Assembly: GCA_964458495.1 (NCBI GenBank)
Contig: CAYWJB010000002.1
Span: 310,001 to 374,000 of the forward strand
Direction: 5' to 3'
Source: JANWVO01 sp964458495
Lineage (GTDB): Bacteria; Acidobacteriota; Terriglobia; Bryobacterales; Bryobacteraceae
DNA: 64,000 nt
Shown: in pieces, positions 25,417-34,264 of the stretch
Numbering within the stretch: position 1 is the first letter of the stretch
How the letters are laid out: every line of letters begins with the position of its first letter
Made by a program: the position numbers and the translations under genes
Notes under the pieces: generated by a model
What the model was told of the DNA's origin: nothing
Databases searched by the model: none
Seen by the model: only the letters and a program-made list of their open reading frames with translations

Positions 25417-26133
25417 TCACTTCTTGGGGGCTGCGGGCTTGACCGGGGCACTCTTCTTCGTCGCCACCGGCTTGGCCGGCGGCGTCAGCACGATGCCCCC
25501 CTCGGGAACCGGCCCCACGCGCTCGATGCTCACCTTGGTCATGACGACCGGCGTGGAGGGCTTGTCGTTGGCGCCGCGGGGAACCCGCGCGATCTTGCCC
25601 ACCAACTCCTGTCCTTCGACTACCTGGCCGAAGATCGTGTGCTTGCCGTTGAGGTGCGGCGTGGGAACCTCGGTGATGAAGAACTGACAGGAACCCGTGT
25701 TGGGGCCGGCGTTGGCCATGGCCAGGCGCCCGGGGATGTCGAACTTGAGTGTGGGGTGAAACTCGTCCTTGATGACGGCGGTGCCGCCGGTGCCGTTGCC
25801 GAGCGGGTCGCCCCCCTGGATCATGAATCCGGGAATGACGCGGTGGAAGGTGAGGCCGTTGTAAAGCGGACGCCGCACGCGCGCGCCGGTTTTCGGGTCG
25901 GTCCAGGCCTTGCGCCCGAGGGCGAGATCGACAAAGTTGCGGACGGTGATGGGGGATTCCGCCTCGTACAGCTTCAGAACAATCCTGCCCATCGGCTCCT
26001 TGCCGTGGGAAATGTCAATGGTGGCATAGAGACCGTTTTCGCGGCCGGGCATCCCGGCCGGCGGCTGCGTCTGCCCGGCGGCCACGGCCAGTGCAATCAA
26101 AGCGGTGGAGAGCATCATGCCGAACTTCTTCAT
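25417..26133 (-). CDS. Exported cyclophilin-type peptidyl-prolyl isomerase
   Basis: 238 residues with a signal peptide (MKKFGMMLSTALIALAVAAG). The cyclophilin barrel is complete: GRIVLKLYEAESPITVRNFV, then LTFHRVIPGFMIQGGDP (active-site FHR and QGGDP), LAMANAGPNTGSCQFFIT and LNGKHTIFGQVVEG. The catalytic arginine (FHR) is present, and the QFFIT and HTIFG blocks are kept, so it should be active. A Lys/Pro/Ala-rich tail follows. It likely aids folding of exported proteins. Confidence 0.95.
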   Translation of the reverse strand: MKKFGMMLSTALIALAVAAGQTQPPAGMPGRENGLYATIDISHGKEPMGRIVLKLYEAESPITVRNFVDLALGRKAWTDPKTGARVRRPLYNGLTFHRVIPGFMIQGGDPLGNGTGGTAVIKDEFHPTLKFDIPGRLAMANAGPNTGSCQFFITEVPTPHLNGKHTIFGQVVEGQELVGKIARVPRGANDKPSTPVVMTKVSIERVGPVPEGGIVLTPPAKPVATKKSAPVKPAAPKK

Positions 26134-26180
26134 GGTGACAGGATAGCGCGGCGCCGGAGCGGCGGTGATAGGATCGAAGC

Positions 26181-26843
26181 ATGAAAAAAGAGACGATTCT
26201 CTCCTCGATCCTCGAGATCGGCATCGTGCCGGTGGTGCGGGCGCCTTCGGCCGAGGGCGCCTACAAGGCGATCGAGGCGATCTACCGGGGAGGCATCCGC
26301 GCGGCCGAAGTGACCATGACAGTGCCGGGCGCGGTGAAGGTGCTGGAAAAGCTGGCCGATCAGTTCGGCGACCGGATGGTGCTGGGCGCGGGTACGGTGC
26401 TGGATGCGGAGACGTGCCGCATCTGCATGCTGGCCGGGGCGCAGTTCTTCGTCACGCCGGCTCTGAATCCGAAGACGATCGAGATGGCGCGCCGCTATTC
26501 GAAGCCGATCATGCCCGGCGCGCTGACGCCGACAGAGGTTCTGGCGGCGTGGGAAGCGGGCGCCGACATTGTGAAGGTGTTCCCGTGCGACAACGTCGGC
26601 GGGGCGAAGTACATCAAGGCGCTGAAAGGGCCGTTCCCGCAGATCGAACTGATTCCCACGGGCGGCGTGAGTCTTTCCACGGCCGGCGACTTCCTGAAAG
26701 CCGGGGCGTGCGCGGTTGCGGTAGGCGGCGAACTGGTGGACGCCAAGACGATCAGGGAAGAAAGGTTCGAGGTGTTCGAGGAGCGGGCGCGGCAGTTCCT
26801 GGAAGTGATCCGGAAGGCGCGCGAGGAGATGAAGGGCGTCTGA
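26181..26843 (+). CDS. eda: KDPG/KHG aldolase
   Basis: 220 residues, family length. The TIM-barrel landmarks are in place: IVPVVRAPS (R20), AAEVTMTVPGA (E43), VLGAGTVLD, FFVTPALNP, and the Schiff-base lysine in ADIVKVFPCD (K132). It cleaves 2-keto-3-deoxy-6-phosphogluconate to pyruvate and glyceraldehyde-3-phosphate in the Entner-Doudoroff pathway, or related keto-deoxy sugars. It is divergent from the cyclophilin and leads the long plus-strand housekeeping run. Confidence 0.95.
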   Translation: MKKETILSSILEIGIVPVVRAPSAEGAYKAIEAIYRGGIRAAEVTMTVPGAVKVLEKLADQFGDRMVLGAGTVLDAETCRICMLAGAQFFVTPALNPKTIEMARRYSKPIMPGALTPTEVLAAWEAGADIVKVFPCDNVGGAKYIKALKGPFPQIELIPTGGVSLSTAGDFLKAGACAVAVGGELVDAKTIREERFEVFEERARQFLEVIRKAREEMKGV

Positions 26844-26870
26844 AGGCGCTCTGCTAAAATCAGGGAGTCC

Positions 26871-27041
26871 ATGGCGATCAGTCAGGATCTTCTCGACATT
26901 CTTGTGTGTCCGGTCTGCAAGGAGCCCGTGCAGCTGACCGAGGACCAGCAGGGGTTGAAGTGCCCCAAATGCCGCCGCGTGTATCCGATCCGGGAAGACA
27001 TCCCGGTGATGCTGGTGAGCGAGGCGACGATCGAAGAGTAG
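26871..27041 (+). CDS. Trm112-like small zinc-ribbon protein
   Basis: 56 residues: MAISQDLLDILVCPVCKEPV, then LKCPKCRRVYPIREDIPVML. Two CPxC knuckles and the YPIREDIPVML end are diagnostic of bacterial Trm112/YcaR-like proteins, which in other organisms activate methyltransferases and often sit beside lipid A genes. It is followed after 8 bases by a GT9 gene and then an MsbA-like exporter, the same neighbourhood seen around ycaR in proteobacteria. An extended -10-like TGCTAAAAT lies at 26852-26860, which would give an almost leaderless mRNA. Confidence 0.9.
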   Translation: MAISQDLLDILVCPVCKEPVQLTEDQQGLKCPKCRRVYPIREDIPVMLVSEATIEE

Positions 27042-27049
27042 CCGCACGC

Positions 27050-27964
27050 ATGGCGCCTGCGCTCGACAGCCTGAGCCCGGGGGCGCGGGTGCTGATGATG
27101 CGCCTGCGGTCGCTGGGCGATTGCGTGCTGACGACGCCGGCGCTCGAACTGCTGCGCGCTTTTCGGCCGGACCTGCGCGTGGCGGTGGCGGTGGAGCCGC
27201 GCTTTGCCGCGGTTTTCGAGCATCACCCTGCGGTGGACGCGATTCTCGATCCTTCGCCCGCTTCGATTCGCCCCTGGAAGCCGGAACTGGCGGTCAATCT
27301 GCACGGCGGAACGCGCAGCGCCTGGCTGATGCTGGCAAGCGGGGCGCGGGTGCGCGCAGGCTTCGGGCACCACCGCTTTGCATGGACGTACGACGTGCGC
27401 ATCCCGCGGGCGCAGGAGATCCTGGGCGAGGAGCGGGTGGTCCACACCGCGGAACATCTGGCATCGGCCATGTTTTATCTCGGCGTCCCCCGCGCGGAGA
27501 TCCCGAGGGCGCGTCTGTACGGCGCCGTGCCGCCGCGCCGCGCGCCCTATGCGGTGATCCATCCCTTCGCGGCGGCGGCGGACAAGCGCTGGCCCGCGGA
27601 GCGGTTTGTGGAGCTGGGCCGGCTGCTGAGGCGCGGGCACGGGCTGGACGTAGTGGTGCTGGGCGCCGCCGCGGATGACTTCGGGCCATTCGGAGAATTC
27701 GAGTGCGTGCAGGGCGCGCCGCTCGGCGAGGCGAAGGGGTGGATCGCCGGAGCGAAGCTGTTTGCGGGCAACGACAGCGGCCCGGCACACATGGCGGCGG
27801 CGCTCGGCGTGCCGGCGGTGGTGCTGTTCGGACGGTCCGACCCGCGGATCTGGGGCCCGTGGCGCGCCGAAGCGGAGGTGCTGCACTCCCCCGGGGGTCT
27901 CGATGCGATTCCGGTGGAATGCGCGGCGGAAGCAGCCGAGCGGTTGAGGGCGCGCGCATGGTGA
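27050..27964 (+). CDS. GT9 family heptosyltransferase-like glycosyltransferase
   Basis: 304 residues. The two-domain GT-B fold is marked by MMRLRSLGDCVLTTPALELL (the RxxxxGD start of WaaF/WaaC enzymes) and the C-terminal donor site GNDSGPAHMAAALGVPAVVL, the GNDSG-HMA motif. Known members add heptose or other sugars to the lipopolysaccharide core. It overlaps the exporter gene downstream by 7 bases, supporting a shared role in outer-membrane glycolipid synthesis and export. Confidence 0.92.
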   Translation: MAPALDSLSPGARVLMMRLRSLGDCVLTTPALELLRAFRPDLRVAVAVEPRFAAVFEHHPAVDAILDPSPASIRPWKPELAVNLHGGTRSAWLMLASGARVRAGFGHHRFAWTYDVRIPRAQEILGEERVVHTAEHLASAMFYLGVPRAEIPRARLYGAVPPRRAPYAVIHPFAAAADKRWPAERFVELGRLLRRGHGLDVVVLGAAADDFGPFGEFECVQGAPLGEAKGWIAGAKLFAGNDSGPAHMAAALGVPAVVLFGRSDPRIWGPWRAEAEVLHSPGGLDAIPVECAAEAAERLRARAW

Positions 27965-29778
27965 GAGAAACATGGCGGCTGCTGGCCTATGCGCAGCGTT
28001 ACACGCCCGTGCTCGCCGTGGCGGTGTTTTTGATGCTTGTCTCCGGCGCGGGCCGCGCCATGCTGCCTGTGCTGCTGAAGCCGGTGTTCGACCGCGTGCT
28101 GGAGCCTGCCTCGCCGGAGGCGCGCGTGCCGCTGCCGGTACCGAAGTGGACGGGCGTGGAGCTCTATCTGGACCAGCTGATCCCCTTCCCTGTTCACAAC
28201 GTCTGGACCATGGTGGCCATTGCCATCCTGATGGTCTTTTTCGTCAAGGGAATCGCCGACTACCTGGGGAACTACCTGATCAGTTATGCGGGCCTGGGGG
28301 CGGTGACCGACCTCCGGCAGAAGACGTTCGACAAGGTGATCCGCGAGGAGCACGCGTTCTTCAGCTCGCATTCGACGGGGCGGCTGATGTCGTCGATTCT
28401 GAGCGACATCGAAAAGATCCAGCTGGCGGTGTCGCAAATGCTGGCGGACTGGTTCCGGCAAACCTTCGCGGCGGCGGGCATGTGTTACGTGCTGGTGCAG
28501 AACGACTGGAAGCTGGCGCTGGTGTCAATCACCGTGCTGCCGTTCGTGCTGCTGCCCACGGCGCGGCTGGGCAAGCGGATCCGCAAGAGCACGCGGCGCG
28601 CACAGGACGAGGCCGCGGCGATGAGCGAGATCCTCCAGGAGGGGTTCAGCGGACACGCCGTAGTAAAGAGCTTCACGGCGGAGGCGATGGAGAGCGCCAA
28701 GTTCCGGCGCGTGGCGCAGCGGTTCCGGCAGGCGAGCCTGAAGTACATCGCCATGCAGGGGCTGCCCTCGCCGATCATCGAGTTTTTCGGAGCGGTGACA
28801 ATCGTGGGCCTGCTGACCTACGCGCGGGAGCAGATCAAGGCCGGGCAGATGACCACCGGCGACTTCATGTCGTTCGTCACGGCGCTGCTGCTGCTGTACG
28901 AGCCCGTGAAGAGGCTGGCCGGGATCCACAACATCTTCCAGCAGGCAGCCGGCGCGAGCCAGCGCGTGTTCGAATACCTGGACCGCAAGCCGCTGGTGAG
29001 CGAGCGCCCCGGTGCGCGGGAACTCACCGGGCTGTGTGAGGCGATCGAGTTCGACCATGTAAGCTTCCGGTATCCGGACGCGCAGAACGGGGAGGCGCTG
29101 AAGGACGTGACCCTGCGCGTGGAGAAGGGCGAGGTGGCGGCGGTGGTGGGTCCAAGCGGCGCGGGAAAGACGACGCTGGCGGCGCTGCTGGTGCGCTTCT
29201 ACGATCCGGCGGAAGGGGCGGTGCGGATCGACGGGACCGACATCCGCGAGTTCACGCTGAAATCGCTGCGGCGCCAGATCGCGATGGTCGGGCAGGAGAC
29301 GTTTCTGTTCAACGACACGGTGGAGGCCAACATCCGCTACGGCCGCCCCGGCGCCACGCGCGAGGAAGTGGAAGAAGCCGCCCGGGCGGCGATGGCGCAC
29401 GATTTCATCTGTGAGCTGCCGAAGGGCTACGACACCGTAGTGGGGGAGCGCGGCACGAAGCTGAGCGGCGGGCAGCGGCAACGGCTGGCGATTGCGCGGG
29501 CGCTGCTGAAGAACGCGCCCATCCTGGTGCTGGACGAGGCGACATCGCAGCTGGACACGGAGAGCGAGGCGCTGGTGCAGCGGGCGCTGGCGAACCTGAT
29601 GGCGAACCGCACGGTGATCGTGATCGCGCACCGGCTGTCGACGATCCGGCGCGCCGACAGGATCGTGGTGCTGAGCGATGGGCGGGTGACCGAGATGGGC
29701 ACGCATGCCGAACTGCTGGAGCAGGGCGGGATCTATCAGCGGCTGCACGAGTTGCAATCGGTGGATTGGGAGCATTGA
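27958..29778 (+). CDS. msbA: MsbA-like lipid ABC exporter
   Basis: 606 residues: a six-helix type-1 exporter domain (1-330) fused to one ATPase. Nucleotide-binding motifs: Walker A VVGPSGAGKTT, signature LSGGQRQRLAIARALLKNAP, Walker B ILVLDEATS, H-loop IVIAHRLSTIR. Half-transporters of this length and order act as homodimers and flip lipid A core in Gram-negative bacteria. The GT9 and Trm112-like neighbours make MsbA more likely than a drug exporter. Start ATG at 27958 overlaps the GT9 gene. Confidence 0.9.
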   Translation: MVRETWRLLAYAQRYTPVLAVAVFLMLVSGAGRAMLPVLLKPVFDRVLEPASPEARVPLPVPKWTGVELYLDQLIPFPVHNVWTMVAIAILMVFFVKGIADYLGNYLISYAGLGAVTDLRQKTFDKVIREEHAFFSSHSTGRLMSSILSDIEKIQLAVSQMLADWFRQTFAAAGMCYVLVQNDWKLALVSITVLPFVLLPTARLGKRIRKSTRRAQDEAAAMSEILQEGFSGHAVVKSFTAEAMESAKFRRVAQRFRQASLKYIAMQGLPSPIIEFFGAVTIVGLLTYAREQIKAGQMTTGDFMSFVTALLLLYEPVKRLAGIHNIFQQAAGASQRVFEYLDRKPLVSERPGARELTGLCEAIEFDHVSFRYPDAQNGEALKDVTLRVEKGEVAAVVGPSGAGKTTLAALLVRFYDPAEGAVRIDGTDIREFTLKSLRRQIAMVGQETFLFNDTVEANIRYGRPGATREEVEEAARAAMAHDFICELPKGYDTVVGERGTKLSGGQRQRLAIARALLKNAPILVLDEATSQLDTESEALVQRALANLMANRTVIVIAHRLSTIRRADRIVVLSDGRVTEMGTHAELLEQGGIYQRLHELQSVDWEH

Positions 29779-29781
29779 CAC

Positions 29782-30678
29782 ATGAGCCTGAAAAGCATGA
29801 CGGGCTACGCGCGGGCGCGGCGGTCGAACGAACTGGGAGAGGTCGTGGCGACAGCCCGGAGCGTGAACCACCGCGGGCTGGATCTCCACGTTTACGCGGG
29901 CGAGAACCTGGAGGCGTTCGAGCCCGCGCTGCGCGCGGCGGCCAAGCGCCACATCAAGCGCGGACACCTGAGCCTGCGCGTGAACTTCACGCCGGCGCAC
30001 GCGGGCGCGGGCGCGGCGCTGAACCGCCCGCTGTTCGAAGCGTATCTCAAGGCGGTGGAGGAGGCGCGGCGGGACTACGGCGTGGAGGGAGAGCCGCGGC
30101 TGGACACGGCGCTGCGCATTCCCGGCATGCTGGCGCAGGCGGCGGCAGAGGAGGAGGCGCCGGAAGGGCTGGAGGCGCTGGTGGTGGAGGCCGCGGAGGC
30201 GGCGCTGGCTGCGCTGGACGAGTTCCGGGCGCGCGAGGGGGCGGATCTGAAGCGGATCGTCAAGGAACTGAACGATGCGATCCGGCGCGACGTCGAGGCG
30301 GTGGAGGCGTGCCGGATGCCGGCGATGGAACACTACCGCGCGCGGCTGGAGCAGCGGCTGAAGGAGCTGACGCAGGGCATGGATCTGGACGCGCAGCGGC
30401 TGGCGCAGGAGGCGGCGATCCTGGCCGACAAGTCCGACATAGCCGAGGAGGTGGGACGGCTGAAAGTGCACACGCAGGAGCTGGATGCGATGCTGGAGGC
30501 TGGCGGGGAGGCCGGCAAGAAGCTGGATTTTCTGATGCAGGAGATGAGCCGCGAGACCAACACGATCCTGTCGAAAACGGGCGGAGCGGGCGAGTTCGGG
30601 CTGCGCGTGACGTCGCTGGCTTTGGAGATCAAGGCCAATATCGAACGGATCCGGGAACAGGCGCTGAATCTGGAATGA
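29782..30678 (+). CDS. yicC: YicC family endoribonuclease-like protein
   Basis: 298 residues. N-terminal block MSLKSMTGYARARRSNELGE and the ARSVNHRGLDLHVY segment match YicC_N; the C-terminal DUF1732-type block reads LQEMSRETNTILSKTGGAGE-like (FLMQEMSRETNTILSKT). E. coli YicC is an endoribonuclease linked to sRNA decay. It nearly always precedes gmk and rpoZ, as here, and overlaps gmk by ATGA at 30675-30678. Confidence 0.94.
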   Translation: MSLKSMTGYARARRSNELGEVVATARSVNHRGLDLHVYAGENLEAFEPALRAAAKRHIKRGHLSLRVNFTPAHAGAGAALNRPLFEAYLKAVEEARRDYGVEGEPRLDTALRIPGMLAQAAAEEEAPEGLEALVVEAAEAALAALDEFRAREGADLKRIVKELNDAIRRDVEAVEACRMPAMEHYRARLEQRLKELTQGMDLDAQRLAQEAAILADKSDIAEEVGRLKVHTQELDAMLEAGGEAGKKLDFLMQEMSRETNTILSKTGGAGEFGLRVTSLALEIKANIERIREQALNLE

Positions 30679-31304
30679 GCCAGGTATTCATCATTTCCGC
30701 CCCTTCGGGATCGGGCAAGTCTACGCTGGTGAACAGCCTGCTGGAGCATGAGCCGGGGCTCGTGTTCTCCGTGAGCTACACGACGCGCGAGCCGCGGGGG
30801 CAGGAGCAGGAGGGCCGCGAGTATCATTTCGTGTCGCGGGAAGAGTTCCGGCGGATGGTCGACGCCGGCGAGTTCATCGAGTGGGCGCAGGTGTTCGAGG
30901 ACTACTACGGGACGCACCGCCGCTACGTGGACCAGGGACGGGCGGAGGGCCGTGACGTCGTGCTCGACATCGACGTGCAGGGTGCGCGACAATTAAAGGA
31001 AAAGCTCCCCGAAGCCGTGAGCATCTTCATTTTGGCGCCCTCGCGCGAAGAGCTCGAAAAGAGGCTGCGCGCGCGTGGCGACGTCAGCGAGGCCGTGATC
31101 CGGAAACGGCTGGCCAAAGCGGCGGGGGAGATCCGGGAATTCGGCCGGTACGATTACGTGCTGGTGAACGACGACTTGCAGGCGGCAGCCGAACGCCTGC
31201 TGTGGATTGTGAGGACAGCGCGGCTGCGCGCGGCCAACTCGGAGGTGCAGGCGCGGGTCCGGCAGATTCTGGCGACATTCGAGCAGGAAGAGAGAACGGC
31301 ATGA
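30675..31304 (+). CDS. gmk: Guanylate kinase
   Basis: 209 residues. P-loop APSGSGKST (residues 9-17), SYTTREPRGQEQEGREYHFV (GMP-binding region with the TTR and Y-F block), EWAQVFEDYYGTHRRYVD and DIDVQGARQLK are all canonical. It phosphorylates GMP to GDP. Translation is coupled to yicC upstream and rpoZ downstream by ATGA overlaps. Confidence 0.97.
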   Translation: MSQVFIISAPSGSGKSTLVNSLLEHEPGLVFSVSYTTREPRGQEQEGREYHFVSREEFRRMVDAGEFIEWAQVFEDYYGTHRRYVDQGRAEGRDVVLDIDVQGARQLKEKLPEAVSIFILAPSREELEKRLRARGDVSEAVIRKRLAKAAGEIREFGRYDYVLVNDDLQAAAERLLWIVRTARLRAANSEVQARVRQILATFEQEERTA

Positions 31305-31546
31305 GCGAGAACACGAGGCGGCCATTCAACGTGATTCCGGACGATCCGGAACAGAGCGTGTACCGGTTCATCATCGTGGCGGCGAAGCGGGCGCGGCAGC
31401 TGCAAAGCGGGCAGCGCGCGCTGCTGCCGGGCACCATCAAGAAACCGACGGTGATGGCGATGGAGGAAGTGCGGCGCGGGCTCATCGAATACTGGGACCC
31501 GGCGACGCAGGCCTCCGGACAGCCCGAAGGCGGCGAGCAGATCTGA
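31301..31546 (+). CDS. rpoZ: RNA polymerase omega subunit
   Basis: 81 residues. YRFIIVAAKRARQLQSGQRA is the omega signature (fivvaakRArql), followed by KKPTVMAMEEVRRGLIEY. Omega helps assemble beta-prime. The start overlaps the gmk stop, and the order yicC-gmk-rpoZ-coaBC is a widely kept cluster, which makes the assignment firm despite the small size. Confidence 0.96.
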   Translation: MSENTRRPFNVIPDDPEQSVYRFIIVAAKRARQLQSGQRALLPGTIKKPTVMAMEEVRRGLIEYWDPATQASGQPEGGEQI

Positions 31547-31559
31547 CGCGGAGCCGGCG

Positions 31560-32792
31560 ATGGCTGCATGGCGCGCGGTCGTGGGCGTTGGCGGCGGCAT
31601 CGCCGCTTACAAGGCGGCGGAGCTGGTGCGGGCGCTGGCGCGCCGCGGCATCGAGCCGCAGGTGGTGATGACCGCGGCGGCAGAGGAGTTCCTCCGCCCG
31701 CTGACCTTCGCCGCGCTGACAGGACGCAAGGTGATCACCTCGCTGTTCGGGTCCACGCCGGACGAGGTGCTTTCCTCGAGCGTCGAGCACATCGGCGTGG
31801 CGCGCGAGAACGATCTGCTGATCGTGGCGCCTGCCACGGCCGACCTGCTGGCGAAGTTCGCTCACGGGCTGGCAGGCGACTTCCTCTCCACGCTGTACCT
31901 CGCCTTCGACCGGCAGGTGCTGCTGGCGCCGTCGATGAACACCGCAATGTGGCGGCACGCCGCCACGCAGGCCAACGTGGCCGCCCTCCGGGCGCGCGGG
32001 CACGTGGTGATGGAACCCGATGAGGGCGATCTGGCTTGCGGGGAGACGGGCGCCGGGCGGCTGCCGGAGCCGGAACGGATCGCCGAAGAGGCGCATTACC
32101 TGCTGGCGCGGCGGGACGACCTGGACGGCGAAACCGTGCTGGTGACCGCCGGGCCGACGCGCGAGCCGCTCGACCCTGTGCGCTTCCTTTCCAACCGCTC
32201 CAGCGGCAAGATGGGCTACGCTCTGGCGGAAGCCGCAGCCTGGCGCGGCGCAAGAGTGATCCTCGTCAGCGGCCCGGTGGAGCTGACGCCGCCGTTGCAT
32301 GTGGAGACGGTGCGCGTGGAAACCGCGCGCCAGATGCGCGACGCGGTGATGGCGCGCTTGCCGGAATGCACCATCGTGATCAAGAGCGCCGCAGTGGCGG
32401 ACTACCACGTGGCTCAAGTTCCGGCGCAGAAACTGAAGAAGACGGCGACGCGGATGTCGCTGGAACTGGATCCGACTCCCGACATCCTGGCCGAAGCCGG
32501 CGCCGAGATCGAACGGGCGCAGCGCGGCCAGCTCCTGATCGGGTTCGCCGCCGAGACCGAGAACGTAGTGGCCGAAGCGAAGCGCAAGCTCAAGGCCAAG
32601 CGCTGCCACATGGTGGTGGCCAACAACGTGGCAGCAGAAGGGCTGGGCTTCGAAAGCGACGAGAACGAAGTGACGCTCGTGACTCAAGCAGGGGACGTGA
32701 TCGAACTCGAGCGCGCGAGGAAGCGCGAGCTGGCGGACCGCATTCTGGACGAGGCGCTGCGCCTGCGGCTGGCCCTCTACAGCCGGAGCTGA
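31560..32792 (+). CDS. coaBC: Bifunctional phosphopantothenoylcysteine decarboxylase / phosphopantothenate-cysteine ligase
   Basis: 410 residues. CoaC half (1-185): VVGVGGGIAAYKAAELVRAL, SSVEHIGVAREN (active-site His), LLAPSMNTAMW and DLACGETGAGRLPEPE. CoaB half (190-400): VLVTAGPTREPLDPVRFLSN, RSSGKMGYALAEAA, IKSAAVADYHV, LIGFAAETENV. Both active sites look complete. The enzyme makes phosphopantetheine for coenzyme A. 13 bases after rpoZ. Confidence 0.97.
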   Translation: MAAWRAVVGVGGGIAAYKAAELVRALARRGIEPQVVMTAAAEEFLRPLTFAALTGRKVITSLFGSTPDEVLSSSVEHIGVARENDLLIVAPATADLLAKFAHGLAGDFLSTLYLAFDRQVLLAPSMNTAMWRHAATQANVAALRARGHVVMEPDEGDLACGETGAGRLPEPERIAEEAHYLLARRDDLDGETVLVTAGPTREPLDPVRFLSNRSSGKMGYALAEAAAWRGARVILVSGPVELTPPLHVETVRVETARQMRDAVMARLPECTIVIKSAAVADYHVAQVPAQKLKKTATRMSLELDPTPDILAEAGAEIERAQRGQLLIGFAAETENVVAEAKRKLKAKRCHMVVANNVAAEGLGFESDENEVTLVTQAGDVIELERARKRELADRILDEALRLRLALYSRS

Positions 32793-32799
32793 GGGCGGG

Positions 32800-33648
32800 A
32801 TGGACACGCGCGAGCTGCGGCGGTGGCTGGAGTTTTACCGCGATCTGGGAGTGAACACGCTATACCTGGACCGGGACATGACTGCGGCGCCGCCCGCGGG
32901 CCTCTCGCCGGAACAGCCGCACCCGGCCGGGAAGCAGGAGGCGCCGGCCGAGCCGCCGTCGCGAAGTACGGCCAAGACGGCGCCACCCGCACCTGCGGTC
33001 CCCAAGGCCGCCCCCGGGCTTGTACCGCTGTTTGATCCGGGCCCGGAAGGGGACACGCTGGAGCGCATCGTGACTGACATCGGCGACTGCCGCCGCTGCC
33101 GGCTTTGCGAGGGCAGGACGAAGATCGTCTTCGGGAGCGGAAACCCGCAGGCGAGACTCGTGTTCGTCGGCGAGGGGCCGGGCGAGGACGAGGACCTGCA
33201 AGGACTGCCGTTCGTCGGCCGCGCCGGACAACTGCTGACGCAGATGATCAACAACACCGCCGCCAGGGAAGGCATGAACGTGCGCCGGGAGGACGTCTAT
33301 ATCTGCAATGTGGTGAAGTGCCGTCCTCCGAAGAACCGCACGCCGGAGCCGGACGAGATGGAGATCTGCGGACAGTTCCTGTTCCGCCAGCTGAATGTGA
33401 TCCGGCCGCGGGCCATTTGCGCTCTGGGCGCCACCGCGGCCAAGGCCCTGCTGGGCGCAAAGGAAGGCATCACCAAGTTGCGCGGCCGGTGGCACAGTTG
33501 GAGGGACATTCCGGTGATGCCGACCTATCACCCCTCCTACCTTCTCCGGCCCTACAATCAAAACGCCAAGCGGGAGGCGTGGGAAGACCTCAAGAAGGTG
33601 CTGCACTATGTCTACGACGAGCCGCCGCGGCCTCTTTCTGACTTTTGA
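32800..33648 (+). CDS. Family 4 uracil-DNA glycosylase
   Basis: 282 residues. The catalytic domain starts near residue 85: CRRCRLCEGRTKIVFGSGNP, FVGEGPGEDEDLQGLPFVGR, CNVVKCRPPKNRTPEPDE and MPTYHPSYLLR are canonical for thermophile-type family 4 UDG. The [4Fe-4S] ligands would be C100, C103, C174 and C190. Residues 28-80 are a Pro/Ala-rich linker joining a short N-terminal helix (ELRRWLEFYRDLGVNTLY) seen in many bacterial homologues. It removes uracil from DNA. The 3' end overlaps tmk by 41 bases. Confidence 0.95.
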   Translation: MDTRELRRWLEFYRDLGVNTLYLDRDMTAAPPAGLSPEQPHPAGKQEAPAEPPSRSTAKTAPPAPAVPKAAPGLVPLFDPGPEGDTLERIVTDIGDCRRCRLCEGRTKIVFGSGNPQARLVFVGEGPGEDEDLQGLPFVGRAGQLLTQMINNTAAREGMNVRREDVYICNVVKCRPPKNRTPEPDEMEICGQFLFRQLNVIRPRAICALGATAAKALLGAKEGITKLRGRWHSWRDIPVMPTYHPSYLLRPYNQNAKREAWEDLKKVLHYVYDEPPRPLSDF

Positions 33649-34264
33649 GGGACTCGACGGCAGCGGCAAGACCACGCAGATGCGGCGCCTGGCGGCGCGG
33701 CTGCGGGCCTCGGGCGAGGACGTGGTGGAGCTGGCCGAGCCGGGAACGACGGAAATCGGGAAAAAAATCCGCGGGATTTTGCTCGACCCGGCGCATGAAA
33801 TGCTCTCTCCCGTGGCCGAAATGCTGCTCTATTTCGCAGCCCGGGCTCAAACGGTGGATGAGATCCTGCGGCCCGCTCTGGAAGCGGGCAAGACCGTTCT
33901 GAGCGACCGCTGGACGGACTCGACACGGGCCTATCAGGGCTTCGGGCGCGGACTGGGGCTGGAATGGATCGACGCGCTCGACCGGATCGCCTGCCGCGGA
34001 ATCGAACCGGATTTGACCGTGCTGGTTGAGATTGGCGTGGATGACGGGCTGGGCCGGGCGCGGGCCCGCAACGCGGGAGAAGCCGCCCGGGAGACGCGAA
34101 TGGACGAGCAGAGCCGGGCGTTCTACGAACGCGTGGTGGAGGGTTACCGGCAGCTGGCGGAGAGATGCTCCCGCATTGTTCCGGTGGACGGGCGGGGCGC
34201 CGAAGACGAGGTGGAGACGCGCGTGTGGAGCGCAGTGGAGGAGTTCCGGAGGAAGCGTGTTTAG
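33608..34264 (+). CDS. tmk: Thymidylate kinase
   Basis: 218 residues. P-loop FEGLDGSGKTTQMRRLA, the DR motif in VLSDRWTDSTRAYQGFGRGL, and the lid region RARARNAGEAARETRMD are typical. It converts dTMP to dTDP. The start lies within the UDG gene, and the 3' end overlaps the holB-like gene by 8 bases. tmk followed by holB is a common arrangement. Confidence 0.95.
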   Translation: MSTTSRRGLFLTFEGLDGSGKTTQMRRLAARLRASGEDVVELAEPGTTEIGKKIRGILLDPAHEMLSPVAEMLLYFAARAQTVDEILRPALEAGKTVLSDRWTDSTRAYQGFGRGLGLEWIDALDRIACRGIEPDLTVLVEIGVDDGLGRARARNAGEAARETRMDEQSRAFYERVVEGYRQLAERCSRIVPVDGRGAEDEVETRVWSAVEEFRRKRV